Assembly (NCBI RefSeq): GCF_004138325.1
Contig: NZ_SBLB01000016.1
Coordinates: 1 to 54,027, forward strand
Length of the DNA: 54,027 nucleotides
Origin: Spirosoma sordidisoli
GTDB taxonomy: Bacteria > Bacteroidota > Bacteroidia > Cytophagales > Spirosomataceae
Direction of reading: 5' to 3'
This document shows positions 14,436-21,123 of the stretch, piece by piece. The position numbers and the translations under genes are program-made. Under the pieces are notes generated by a model. It was not told the origin of the DNA and did not search any database. It saw only the letters and a list, made by a program, of their open reading frames with translations. Within the stretch, counting starts at the first letter, position 1. Every line of letters begins with the position of its first letter.

Positions 14436-15000
14436 CATGAGCGCCGAGGAGTACCAGGCTTACCTGCGGACCCTGCAACCGGGCAAGCCGGGGGGGGCGC
14501 GAAAAAGCCGCCCGGCCCCGCTGGCCCCGGCCGGTGGGGCGGTACCGGCGTCGGACTACCTGGCCCTCGTCAAGCAGAGCACCCCGGCCCGCCAGCTCGA
14601 ACACCTGATGCAGGTCGAGGTCGTGCGCGAGTTCCGGAAAAAATACCCGGCCTACGAACGGCTCCTGTTCGCCATCCCCAACGGGGCCAAGCTGACCATG
14701 CGCTACACGGCCGAGGGCGAGCCCTACAGCCCCGAACGCATCCGACTGGTCGCGGAGGGGCTAACGGCCGGGGTGCTTGATCTGATGCTGGCCGTACCGC
14801 GCCAGGGCTACCATGGGCTATTTCTGGAGCTGAAAGTAAAACCCAACCGGCCCTCGGCCGAGCAGCTCGACATGATCACCCGGTTTGGCAGCCAGGGCTA
14901 CTACTGTAGCGTGGCCTACACGGCCGACCTGGCCCTGCTGGTACTCGACGATTACCTCGCTCTGCCCCCCTGGACCAACGTTTATTCGGCCCCAGACTAG
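14425..15000 (+). CDS. VRR-NUC domain nuclease
   Basis: The product is 191 residues from the ATG at 14425, overlapping the previous gene by 11 bases; the ATG at 14437 is also possible. The nuclease core runs from about residue 60: HLMQVEVVREF, FAIPNGA, then GVLDLML with Asp119 and LFLELKV with Glu135 and Lys137. This is the VRR-NUC branch of PD-(D/E)XK enzymes, common in phages as stand-alone structure-selective nucleases. It may resolve branched replication or recombination intermediates. The first 55 residues are a Pro/Ala-rich extension. Confidence 0.8.
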   Translation: MSDSMSAEEYQAYLRTLQPGKPGGARKSRPAPLAPAGGAVPASDYLALVKQSTPARQLEHLMQVEVVREFRKKYPAYERLLFAIPNGAKLTMRYTAEGEPYSPERIRLVAEGLTAGVLDLMLAVPRQGYHGLFLELKVKPNRPSAEQLDMITRFGSQGYYCSVAYTADLALLVLDDYLALPPWTNVYSAPD

Positions 15001-15057
15001 ATATCGCAGATCCTGTTCCAAATTTTTTTACGCAAAGTGACTAACCAACCAAATTCC

Positions 15058-15882
15058 ATGAAAACTCCCCAGCAACTCAACGACGAACTCCGCGAGGCTT
15101 ACCTTACCCTCGACCCGCTCCAATGCTACACCGTCGTAGCCGACACCTACCCCATGCTGTTGCCCGAACTGCAGGCTGATATAGAACGGCTCGGTTTGAC
15201 CGAGGCCAAAGCCAAATTTTCCCGCCTGGCGCAACAGTTCGCTAAGCCCGAGAGCGGGTTACAATTTACCCGCATCCTTGAGTCAGCCATGGACTACCTG
15301 GCCACGTCGAAGCCCGAACTACCCACCGACGAGCTGGCCGCCCAGCACCGCCAGGCGGTCCACCTGGAGCACTTCGAGCGGCTGCTGAGCGACGATCCGG
15401 AGCTGATCCAGATGCTGCGCGAGTCGGTCCAGCGGAAAGGGGTACAGGGCACTATCGACCTGATCGGCAGCCTGACCATTCCCACCCACGCCAAGGGCCT
15501 GCTGCTGGGTGCGATTATGCACATTGACCGCATGTGGGGCAAAGGAACCCCCTCCCCTACCCCGGCGGATATGACCGCCGAGCAGATCGAGCGGCTCCCC
15601 AAGCCGATCCAGGAACTCGTTCAGAAAGTCCGGGAGATGGGCGCCGAGGTCGTCGTCACGGAGGTAAAGGTGGGGGCCGAGAAGCGGGCCGAGGCCGCCT
15701 ACGCCCACATGGTCGAGGATCATCCGGAATTTGCCCAGCGGTTCCTCGCCCTGGTTAATTTGGTCGGGCCGGATATGGCCGTCAAAAACGCCACCGACGC
15801 CCCCCGCTGCATTGCCCCAGGTTTGCGCGAAATCGCCCTGCACTACCTGCTGACTGTCCGGGGCGGCAACGCGACCAGTTAA
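15058..15882 (+). CDS. Helical hypothetical protein
   Basis: The product is 274 residues from the ATG at 15058; a GTG at 15037 would add seven. The protein is almost entirely helical and acidic, with no membrane segment, Walker motif or cysteine cluster. The segment IDLIGSLTIPTHAKGLLLGAI (about residues 134-154) is its most hydrophobic part. No family is recognised. Confidence 0.65.
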   Translation: MKTPQQLNDELREAYLTLDPLQCYTVVADTYPMLLPELQADIERLGLTEAKAKFSRLAQQFAKPESGLQFTRILESAMDYLATSKPELPTDELAAQHRQAVHLEHFERLLSDDPELIQMLRESVQRKGVQGTIDLIGSLTIPTHAKGLLLGAIMHIDRMWGKGTPSPTPADMTAEQIERLPKPIQELVQKVREMGAEVVVTEVKVGAEKRAEAAYAHMVEDHPEFAQRFLALVNLVGPDMAVKNATDAPRCIAPGLREIALHYLLTVRGGNATS

Positions 15883-15914
15883 CCAAGTAGGTAATTAACC
15901 ATAAAACCAAACAA

Positions 15915-15954
15915 CCAAACGGGCAGATGCCCAACCGGACAAATGCCCGTTTGG
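15915..15954 (+). promoter_or_regulatory. Stable hairpin upstream of a start codon
   Basis: CCAAACGGGCA (15915-15925) and TGCCCGTTTGG (15944-15954) are perfectly inverted around an 18-base loop. It ends 14 bases before the ATG at 15969. There is no T-run, so a simple terminator is less likely than an attenuator or translational element. Confidence 0.65.
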
Positions 15955-15968
15955 TCAATCAACCAGCT

Positions 15969-16310
15969 ATGAAAAAATACCCCCTTGAGGAAGCCATGGA
16001 GAAGGCCGTTACGGCCGGATGGGCGCAATTCGTGGCCCGGCGCACGGCCGAGCGGGAGCGGTCCAATGCCCGGCTGTTTCGGCTGCTGACGGCCATCCGG
16101 GGCGAGGCCTTCGTTAGCCTGCTCGTCGGCCTGATGCACCACGCGAAGGCCGACGATTCCCGGCTGCGGGTGTACCGGCAGCCTAAAGGCGTCGAGGTGA
16201 ACACCGCCTTTGGCCCGCTCTGGATCGACTACCGTTTCGGCGCACCCAGCCTGGCCACGATCTATATTCAGGTCAAAGCGGACCGCTGGATCGGGTTCAC
16301 CCACCAATAA
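15969..16310 (+). CDS. Hypothetical protein
   Basis: The product is 113 residues from the ATG at 15969; an upstream ATG at 15927 lies inside the hairpin loop. It is basic and helical at first (EEAMEKAVTAGWAQFVARRTAER), then beta-rich. No family is recognised. It lies between the nuclease block and the partition cassette. Confidence 0.6.
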   Translation: MKKYPLEEAMEKAVTAGWAQFVARRTAERERSNARLFRLLTAIRGEAFVSLLVGLMHHAKADDSRLRVYRQPKGVEVNTAFGPLWIDYRFGAPSLATIYIQVKADRWIGFTHQ

Positions 16311-16311
16311 C

Positions 16312-16447
16312 TAAATCACCAAAGAACCAGGGAACCAGTTACCCAATTACCGAGTTAGGCATTTGGTTAAATGGTTTTTTGGTGATTTACCCGAGTAGTT
16401 TACTAACCAAATACCTGTTTACCCGTTAGACTATCTAACCAGATTGT
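16312..16447. promoter_or_regulatory. Candidate partition centromere / parA promoter region
   Basis: TAAATCACCAAA (16312-16323) and TTTGGTGATTTA (16378-16389) are perfectly inverted, 54 bases apart. Between and after them the bases AACCA and TTACCC recur (AACCAGGGAACCAGTTACCC, ATTTACCC, GTTTACCC, CTAACCAAATACC, CTAACCAG). ParF/ParG systems carry an iterated centromere just upstream of parF, and such repeats also bind the autorepressor. I see no other candidate site. Confidence 0.55.
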
Positions 16448-17035
16448 ATGAAGATTATTACCGTAGTGCAACAGAAGGGGGGAGTCGGCAAAACCACGAT
16501 TGCCCTGAACTTAGCCATGTTTTACCGCCAGAAGGGGGCCAGCGTCGCCCTGTGCGACGCCGACAGCCAGGGCAGCCTGACGGCAGCGGCCGACCAGCTC
16601 GGCAGCGTTGGGCTGATCAGCGTGGCCGACGTGCTGGCCGGTTGGGTAGGGGCCGACGTGCTGATCATCGACACCAGCCCCCGCAACGACGCGGCCCTGT
16701 CGAGTTTGCTGGCCAGGGCGGATTACGCCCTCTTACCGATCCGGCCGGGCTACCTCGACGCGCTGGCCATCCGGGACACGGCGGCCATTGTGGCCAGCTC
16801 CGGGGTTCGGTCGGCCGGGATCGTGCTCAACATGGTTCAGCACCGGAACGCCGTTACCAGGGACATTCTGGACGTGCTGACGAGCTTTTCGATTCCGCTG
16901 CTCATTACCCGGATCGGCCAGCGGGTCGCCTATACCCGCTCGATCCTGACGGGGGCGGGGGTATTCGGTACCGAGGACACCAAAGCGCAGGAAGAAATCG
17001 CCCAACTGGGCATGGAAATTCATTTTCACTTATGA
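16448..17035 (+). CDS. parA: ParA/ParF-type partition ATPase
   Basis: The product is 195 residues, the short form (type Ib) without an N-terminal DNA-binding domain. The deviant Walker A is KGGVGKTT at 10-17, switch I/A' is DADSQGS at 37-43 and Walker B is LIIDTSP at 72-78. These enzymes bind nucleoid DNA with ATP and move plasmid copies apart together with a centromere-binding partner. The next gene overlaps by ATGA and has the right fold for that partner. With no integrase in the genome, this indicates a plasmid-like prophage. Confidence 0.88.
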   Translation: MKIITVVQQKGGVGKTTIALNLAMFYRQKGASVALCDADSQGSLTAAADQLGSVGLISVADVLAGWVGADVLIIDTSPRNDAALSSLLARADYALLPIRPGYLDALAIRDTAAIVASSGVRSAGIVLNMVQHRNAVTRDILDVLTSFSIPLLITRIGQRVAYTRSILTGAGVFGTEDTKAQEEIAQLGMEIHFHL

Positions 17036-17307
17036 GCAAGAAAGACCAAACGCCCCTGGACGCGGGCAAAGATGCGTTTCTCAAAAAATTCAGCGAACCG
17101 GCCAAGCCCATCCTGACGCAGGTTGTGCCGGTCGAACCGGCCAAGCCCGCCAAAACGCCCTTGAAGGAACTCGACCACTTCAACCTCTACACCGACAAAA
17201 CCACCGGCAAAAAACTCCGGTTGCTGAAAGTAGAAACGGGTTTGTCGGTGCAGGATCTGCTCACCGAAGCCGTGACCGATTTACTGGCTAAATACAAACA
17301 GGGATGA
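17032..17307 (+). CDS. Ribbon-helix-helix partition partner (ParG-like)
   Basis: The product is 91 residues, starting at the ATGA overlap with parA. The first 50 residues are Lys/Pro-rich and probably flexible. The C-terminal part, TGKKLRLLKVETGLSVQDLL and onwards to residue 88, reads as a ribbon-helix-helix dimerisation domain. This two-part layout is that of ParG, whose flexible arm contains an arginine finger that stimulates ParF. It probably binds the repeats at 16312-16447 and represses its own operon. Confidence 0.75.
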   Translation: MSKKDQTPLDAGKDAFLKKFSEPAKPILTQVVPVEPAKPAKTPLKELDHFNLYTDKTTGKKLRLLKVETGLSVQDLLTEAVTDLLAKYKQG

Positions 17308-17711
17308 AGAAAGAACCGAACCGGCCGGTCCCGACCGTGCTGCTGACCTCCACCATTACTAAGCACCTCTACGAGGAGCACCACCGGCATTTTTTCTCCT
17401 GGCAGGTCGGGGCACCCCACAAGACGCTGCTCCGGATTCAGTTGATCGACGAGCGGGGCTATATCATGCCCCTGCTCGACGGTACCGACCTGCGAACGGT
17501 GCTCATTGAGCCAGGCGTCAACAGTTACGTGCACCTCGACGCGGACCGCCCGGCGGCCGGGTTCCAGTACTGGACCAAAGGCCTGATCCGGGGCGATAGC
17601 CGGGTAGTGCTGGACGCCATCAGTCCCCAGCGGGAGGACCTGCGGGTACACAACGCCAACGTGGCCGCCATTCTGGCCCAGGAGCGGGCCGCCAAAAATT
17701 CCGGAAATTAA
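17304..17711 (+). CDS. Hypothetical protein downstream of the partition pair
   Basis: The product is 135 residues, overlapping the ParG-like gene by ATGA at 17304. It is alpha/beta, with many His near the N-terminus (YEEHHRHFFSWQVG). No toxin, addiction or partition family is recognised. Its tight coupling to the cassette suggests a linked role, which is inference only. It is the last rightward protein gene before the tRNA-like element. Confidence 0.6.
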   Translation: MKKEPNRPVPTVLLTSTITKHLYEEHHRHFFSWQVGAPHKTLLRIQLIDERGYIMPLLDGTDLRTVLIEPGVNSYVHLDADRPAAGFQYWTKGLIRGDSRVVLDAISPQREDLRVHNANVAAILAQERAAKNSGN

Positions 17712-17728
17712 ACCGGGGCGGGGGCTGA

Positions 17729-17754
17729 ATGTTCATAATATACCTATACATTTG
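17729..17754 (+). promoter_or_regulatory. Operator half-site and promoter for the tRNA-like transcript
   Basis: ATGTTCATAATA resembles the left arm of the dispersed operators. TACATTTG at 17747-17754 matches the TAnnTTTG -7 box exactly. The only feature downstream before the terminator at 18027 is the tRNA-like element, so this is probably its own promoter. Confidence 0.65.
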
Positions 17755-17841
17755 CCCCTGCGAAACGTTACCGTCGAAAGACTGGTACCCAGGCAGGCCC
17801 CCCGTCGTCGGGAGATGAACGGCCTTAATCATGGGGGCCAT

Positions 17842-17933
17842 GGTCGGGTAGTTCAACGGGCAGAACACTCTGGTGCTGGCTGTGAGAGGTGGGATGCCAG
17901 AGGACAGGGGTTCGAGTCCCTTCCTAGCCGCCA
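17842..17933 (+). tRNA. tRNA-like element with enlarged anticodon arm
   Basis: The 92-base element has acceptor arms GGTCGGG and CCTAGCC (one C-A mismatch, two G-U), a D stem GTTC/GAAC with loop AACGGGCA, a T arm with TTCGAGT in the loop, a discriminator G and an encoded CCA. The region between D and T arms is 39 bases, too long for a normal tRNA. CTCTGG pairs with CCAGAG but encloses 23 bases instead of a 7-base loop, so no anticodon can be assigned. It may be a damaged tRNA, a tRNA mimic or a decoy. A promoter lies upstream and a terminator downstream, so it is probably transcribed on its own. Confidence 0.6.
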
Positions 17934-18026
17934 GTTTGGGCATCGACCGCTTGCCGGGCGAGTAAGTCCCGAAAGACTGTATGAGCCGACTCCGGTTTTT
18001 CATGCAATTATGGTGTGGATAGAATC

Positions 18027-18060
18027 AAGGCCTGGGTTATTGACCCAGGCCTTATTTTTT
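18027..18060 (+). terminator. Intrinsic terminator after the tRNA-like element
   Basis: AAGGCCTGGGT and ACCCAGGCCTT form a perfect 11-bp stem with loop TATTG, followed by ATTTTTT. It ends the rightward transcript that carries the tRNA-like element. Confidence 0.9.
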
Positions 18061-18175
18061 GCACATTTGCTCGACGCGCTCCCCAGGGGGTGCTTTAGCA
18101 ATTTACTAACCCGGCTTGGTTTTTTCCCTTAACATAAAAACACATATACAACGCCCCTCGGTATCGTCCAACGCG

Positions 18176-18222
18176 ACGGCCCCCGCCTGCCCATTGGGTC
18201 GGCGGGGGCCGTTTTGCATTTT
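18176..18222. terminator. Hairpin at the convergent end of the lysis operon
   Basis: ACGGCCCCCGCC (18176-18187) and GGCGGGGGCCGT (18201-18212) form a 12-bp stem with a 13-base loop. Rightward it is followed by TTTGCATTTT. Leftward it lies just beyond the last lysis gene but lacks a T-run, so it may act on both transcripts with different strength. Confidence 0.7.
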
Positions 18223-18700
18223 AGGGGGAAATCAGCGGGCGCAGGGCCAGGTACACCAACCCGGCCGCCAGGCCCCGCCAGACCCAGTTCTCAAGGCGGG
18301 CCGTCCGGTACCGGGTTGGATCGGGACCGGCGGGCGCGGCCCCCTTCGGGGCGGGCAGCGGGGCCGGGGGTGGGGCCGGGGGCCGGGCCTGGCTGGTGAC
18401 CGTTTGGTTGAGCCGGTCGATAATGGCCGCCTGCCGGTTGATCACCGCCTGCAGGTCGGTCAGGTCGGCCGTCAGCCGCTCGACGCGGGCCTGGTTGAGC
18501 AGGGCTTTTCTGGCCCCCTCCTCGGTGATGGTCAGCGACCGGGGCCGACTCACGGGCAGGGCTGAGATCGTGGGCAACGAATCCGGCCCCGCTGGTGCGC
18601 AAACTGGAATCCGGGCCGTAGAGCCGGTCGAGTTCGCGCTGCAACTCATCAGTGCTAAGCGTAAGCAGATTAGCAGAATACAATACCTCGGCTTGTTCAC
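18221..18700 (-). CDS. Spanin-like second frame: coiled coil, Pro-rich, C-terminal hydrophobic segment
   Basis: The open frame is 159 residues. From residue 40 it is convincing protein: a coiled coil (ARKALLNQARVERLTADLTD...DRLNQTV), a Pro/Ala stretch and a C-terminal hydrophobic segment (WVWRGLAAGLVYLALRPLI). Its first 25 residues overlap the frame of the upstream gene yet read as a lipoprotein signal (CILLICLRLALMSC). Two readings are possible. It may be an embedded o-spanin-like lipoprotein, or the displaced C-terminal half of the upstream protein after a 28-bp insertion (see 18579-18614). I favour the second, because removing 28 bp joins the two frames seamlessly. Confidence 0.55.
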   Translation of the reverse strand: MNKPRYCILLICLRLALMSCSANSTGSTARIPVCAPAGPDSLPTISALPVSRPRSLTITEEGARKALLNQARVERLTADLTDLQAVINRQAAIIDRLNQTVTSQARPPAPPPAPLPAPKGAAPAGPDPTRYRTARLENWVWRGLAAGLVYLALRPLISP

Positions 18701-19028
18701 GGCGGTTCAGGTTTTTAAACAGTTGGCGAATTTGTTCATGCAGCAGGATCGTATCGCCCCGCAGCAGCAAGAGTTCCCGCTCGGTGCGGGCGTGTTGGTC
18801 GAGCACGTAGGCCTGGACGGCCAGCAGCCGCTGGTGGCGATCGTAGAGGCCCCAGGCCAGCAGGCCCAGGCTGATCAGGATCAGCCCCAGCCAGCAGCGA
18901 ACCGGGTAGACGAACGCCCGGCCCCCGGCGGCCAGTGCCCGGCCCAGGGCCTGGCCCAGCCCGGTCAGGCCCTGGCTCAGCAGCGCCAGGCCCCGGCCGC
19001 TGATCCAGGTGAGTAGGGCGTTGATCAT
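18291..19028 (-). CDS. Lysis-region membrane protein, i-spanin-like, frame probably broken
   Basis: From the ATG at 19028 (ATGA overlap with the upstream gene) this frame has 245 codons. Residues 1-141 are credible: a hydrophobic anchor CWLGLILISLGLLAWGLYD (about 45-63) and a long periplasmic-type helix (HARTERELLLLRGDTILLHEQ and onwards). After residue 141 the sequence becomes Gly/Pro/Arg-rich and looks like an out-of-frame reading of the gene annotated at 18221. The two frames meet at a 28-bp segment flanked by GAATCCGG repeats. Anchor plus coiled coil in a lysis cassette fits an i-spanin-like role. Confidence 0.55.
   Translation of the reverse strand: MINALLTWISGRGLALLSQGLTGLGQALGRALAAGGRAFVYPVRCWLGLILISLGLLAWGLYDRHQRLLAVQAYVLDQHARTERELLLLRGDTILLHEQIRQLFKNLNRREQAEVLYSANLLTLSTDELQRELDRLYGPDSSLRTSGAGFVAHDLSPARESAPVADHHRGGGQKSPAQPGPRRAADGRPDRPAGGDQPAGGHYRPAQPNGHQPGPAPGPTPGPAARPEGGRARRSRSNPVPDGPP
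18579..18614. repeat. Short direct repeats flanking a 28-bp frame-breaking segment
   Basis: GAATCCGG occurs at 18579-18586 and 18607-18614, exactly 28 bases apart. Deleting one repeat unit would turn the upstream frame (ending Leu-Tyr-Gly-Pro-Asp-Ser) directly into the downstream frame (Leu-Pro-Thr-Ile-Ser-Ala-Leu) without a stop, giving one protein of about 259 residues. Confidence 0.75.
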
Positions 19029-19519
19029 GGAAAGGCGGTGGTTTGGGGTTGACGGTGGGCCAGGTGCGTCGAATCCTGGACGTACTGACGGCGGGCCTGT
19101 TGCTCGAAGCGTTCGACCGGCAGGGGGTGCTTTTCCGCAATGGCCTCGACGGCCGGGTTTTCCAGGTGGGGCACCCGGCCCCGGTCGTGGGTTTTGGGGG
19201 GCACGGCCTGCCAGGGGCAACTTTTACAGGACTTCACCAGGGAGCGGGTGGCCCGCTGGTAGCGTTTGGCGAAGGGGCAGTTGTCGCAGCGGTAAATCGC
19301 CAAACTGTCGATCGAGAGCCGGGCGACCTGGCCCGAATCGGCCCAGGTCACGTCCCGCTCGTTCTCGACGACCTCCACGCAGGAGCACAAGGCCCACACC
19401 AGCAGGCCCAGCAGCAGCAGCGGGCCGAGTACCCGAACCAGGGCCAGCAGCCCCAGACAGAACGCCCAAAACAGCAGTTCGAAGGCGTTGGATACCCCTT
19501 GATCGGTCCTAGCCAGCAT
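19025..19519 (-). CDS. Membrane protein with two CxxC pairs, lysis region
   Basis: The product is 164 residues from the ATG at 19519, which overlaps the previous stop; ATGs at 19543 and 19567 are alternatives. A strongly hydrophobic N-terminal region (LLFWAFCLGLLALVRVLGPLLLLGLLVWALC, written in parts: LLFWAFCLGLLAL, LLLLGLLVWALC) would span the membrane once or twice. The soluble part carries CDNCPF and CKSCPW, a likely zinc or disulphide pair set. No lysis family is recognised, but it is coupled to the neighbouring lysis genes. Confidence 0.6.
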   Translation of the reverse strand: MLARTDQGVSNAFELLFWAFCLGLLALVRVLGPLLLLGLLVWALCSCVEVVENERDVTWADSGQVARLSIDSLAIYRCDNCPFAKRYQRATRSLVKSCKSCPWQAVPPKTHDRGRVPHLENPAVEAIAEKHPLPVERFEQQARRQYVQDSTHLAHRQPQTTAFP

Positions 19520-19997
19520 ACGGCCGGACCACGCAATAAACATCTTTCTTGTTTCTAATTTTCTCATCGTAGACGCCTTCCTTCCCGGTCGGCTTTTTAA
19601 TGCCCAGGACGCCCCGATCGCTCGTATTGCCCTCGACGGTTTTACAGTAAATAGAACCTTCCTGCCAGTCCTCCAGCAGGCCCACGTGCCAGTAGGTCGT
19701 ACCGTTGACGTAGGAGCGAAACACCACCACGTCGTTGCGCCGGGGCTGGCCGCCGATCGGCCCGGCCTCCCGGCTCCAGACGATGTGCTTTTTCTTCAGA
19801 ACCCAGTTGCGGGCGATCGGCGGGTAATCCACGTCGAGCAGCCAACCGGCCTGCTTGATGGCCCAGGCGACGCTGGTACCGCAGTAGGGGCTGTTAGGCC
19901 GCAGCCACTTGCGGGCGTTGTAGAGCGTGATCCGGGGGTGATCGTTGCGGTTGGTTTTTTCCCGGACGTGGTGGACCCGGTTTTCGGCCTTGAGCAC
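19509..19997 (-). CDS. CHAP/NlpC-like cysteine hydrolase (putative endolysin)
   Basis: The product is 162 residues from a GTG at 19997. NSPYCGTSVAWAIKQAG places the catalytic Cys at residue 39, YWHVGLL gives His104 and the following strand GSIYCKTVEGNTS supplies the third polar residue. This is the Cys-His layout of CHAP amidases/endopeptidases that cut peptidoglycan. No cell-wall-binding domain is present, as expected for phages of Gram-negative hosts. A longer frame up to 20165 would add a signal-peptide-like segment but overlaps the upstream membrane gene by 157 bases. Confidence 0.75.
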   Translation of the reverse strand: MLKAENRVHHVREKTNRNDHPRITLYNARKWLRPNSPYCGTSVAWAIKQAGWLLDVDYPPIARNWVLKKKHIVWSREAGPIGGQPRRNDVVVFRSYVNGTTYWHVGLLEDWQEGSIYCKTVEGNTSDRGVLGIKKPTGKEGVYDEKIRNKKDVYCVVRPYAG

Positions 19998-20008
19998 CGC
20001 TACCGGGT

Positions 20009-20788
20009 CTACAGGGTCAGCTCCTGGGGGCTGAGCGTGAAGAAGTAGAGGAACGCCAAGAAAAACAGCGCAAACAAGCCGACAAAGACCAGTACCCGGC
20101 GCAAAGCGTCTGTGCGGTCGAGCTGGCGTAAATCGGTCGAGAAATCGAAATCTTTGGCAGTCCATCCGTTGATATAGAAATAGAATTTGAAGTTGAGCAC
20201 CACCAGCAGGCCCATACTGGCCACCAGGCTCGATAAACAGGGCAACAAGGCCCCCACGGCTTTTTTTAGGTATAGTATCCGGAAATCCCCCAGCGTGTCG
20301 GCAGCGGGCACGATATAGCGCGAGAGGTTATTGTACCAGGCCGCGCAGCCGTACCAGGCCGCGATCATCGACAGGGCGAACAACACCGGCAGCAGGTGGG
20401 GTAGCCGCCGGAACAGGGGCAGGGGGGCCGGGGGGGTTTCGGCCGCCGGTGGCTGGGCCACTGGCTCGGGGGTAGGCTCAGCCAACGGCTTCACCGAACC
20501 GGCCTCGACACCAGCGCCGGGCAGCCAGTCGAGCGGATGAGCCGGGGCCGGGCGGCCGTAACTGGGTACGAAGTCGTGAACCTGGGGCCGGTCCTGGCCG
20601 GTCCGGTCCTCGGCCGTTGGGTAGGGCACCGGCGGGGCCTGGCCGGTCCGGTCCTGCCGGTGGCGGTCCTCGGGGTGGCCCTGGGGCCATTCTTTCGCCC
20701 GGCGCAAATCCGCGCTTACTTTATCCAATCGCATCCAAAGCAGGGCACAGACGAGGAGCAGCAAGCCCCCGATAAAATAGGTAATCAT
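20009..20788 (-). CDS. Membrane protein of the lysis region
   Basis: The product is 259 residues. It has an N-terminal anchor (FIGGLLLLVCALLWM), a Pro/Arg-rich cytoplasmic-like linker with repeated DRTGQ (about 45-75), then three hydrophobic segments (HLLPVLFALSMIAAWYG, LVASMGLLVVLNFKFYFYI and VLVFVGLFALFFLAFLYFF). It starts by TAATG overlap with the small holin-like gene upstream and ends 12 bases before the hydrolase start. A role in lysis timing is inferred from position. Confidence 0.65.
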   Translation of the reverse strand: MITYFIGGLLLLVCALLWMRLDKVSADLRRAKEWPQGHPEDRHRQDRTGQAPPVPYPTAEDRTGQDRPQVHDFVPSYGRPAPAHPLDWLPGAGVEAGSVKPLAEPTPEPVAQPPAAETPPAPLPLFRRLPHLLPVLFALSMIAAWYGCAAWYNNLSRYIVPAADTLGDFRILYLKKAVGALLPCLSSLVASMGLLVVLNFKFYFYINGWTAKDFDFSTDLRQLDRTDALRRVLVFVGLFALFFLAFLYFFTLSPQELTL

Positions 20789-21039
20789 TAGCGATCCTGG
20801 GGTTTATAGTTGGTGATGCCGCCGGTGAAAATGGCCGCTACCTTGGCGACGGCGGCCAGGCAGGCGTGTAGCAAAACAATGTGCCGGGTGACGACCTCGG
20901 GGGCACCGGCCTGGCTCAGGGCTGTCTGGATTTGCTCGACGAAAACCAGCGTCGGCAGCAGGGCAAAAAACAGCGCATTGACCAGCCAGTGCACCCTCCG
21001 GGGCGTCGGTCGGTCGGTTTCGGTGAAGCCAAAACGCAT
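20788..21039 (-). CDS. Small two-helix membrane protein, putative holin
   Basis: The product is 83 residues with two hydrophobic helices (LVNALFFALLPTLVFV, about 19-34, and HIVLLHACLAAVAKVAAIF, about 53-71) and charged ends. Size, topology and place at the head of the lysis genes fit a class II holin. No family signature is visible. It follows the capsid gene after a terminator-like hairpin. Confidence 0.6.
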   Translation of the reverse strand: MRFGFTETDRPTPRRVHWLVNALFFALLPTLVFVEQIQTALSQAGAPEVVTRHIVLLHACLAAVAKVAAIFTGGITNYKPQDR

Positions 21040-21059
21040 ACAGAAAGGGGGGTTATGAG

Positions 21060-21086
21060 TAGGCCGCCGGATTCTTCCGGCGGCCG
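21060..21086 (-). terminator. Hairpin after the major capsid gene
   Basis: GGCCGCCGG (21062-21070) and CCGGCGGCC (21077-21085) form a perfect 9-bp stem with loop ATTCTT between the capsid gene and the lysis genes. The T-run is poor, so it may attenuate rather than end the transcript. Confidence 0.6.
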
Positions 21087-21097
21087 TCCTCGTCTAT

Positions 21098-21120
21098 AGT
21101 TGGATAAAAGCAGGGGTAAA
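21098..21120 (-). repeat. Recurrent intergenic element (GTTGGATAAA family)
   Basis: AGTTGGATAAAAGCAGGGG lies just after the capsid stop. It is a diverged member of the element that precedes the capsid gene (22323) and the tail-tube candidate (26979). Confidence 0.5.
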
Positions 21121-21123
21121 CAC

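Noticed and set aside
17842..17933. tRNA-like element considered as an attachment site (attP)
   Set aside because: No integrase is encoded, and the element includes 5' and 3' tRNA halves with its own promoter, whereas attP sites usually carry only a 3' tRNA fragment.
17752..18132. A 126-codon rightward open frame across the tRNA-like element
   Set aside because: It runs through the tRNA-like structure and the terminator, begins with no sensible start context and has no natural composition.
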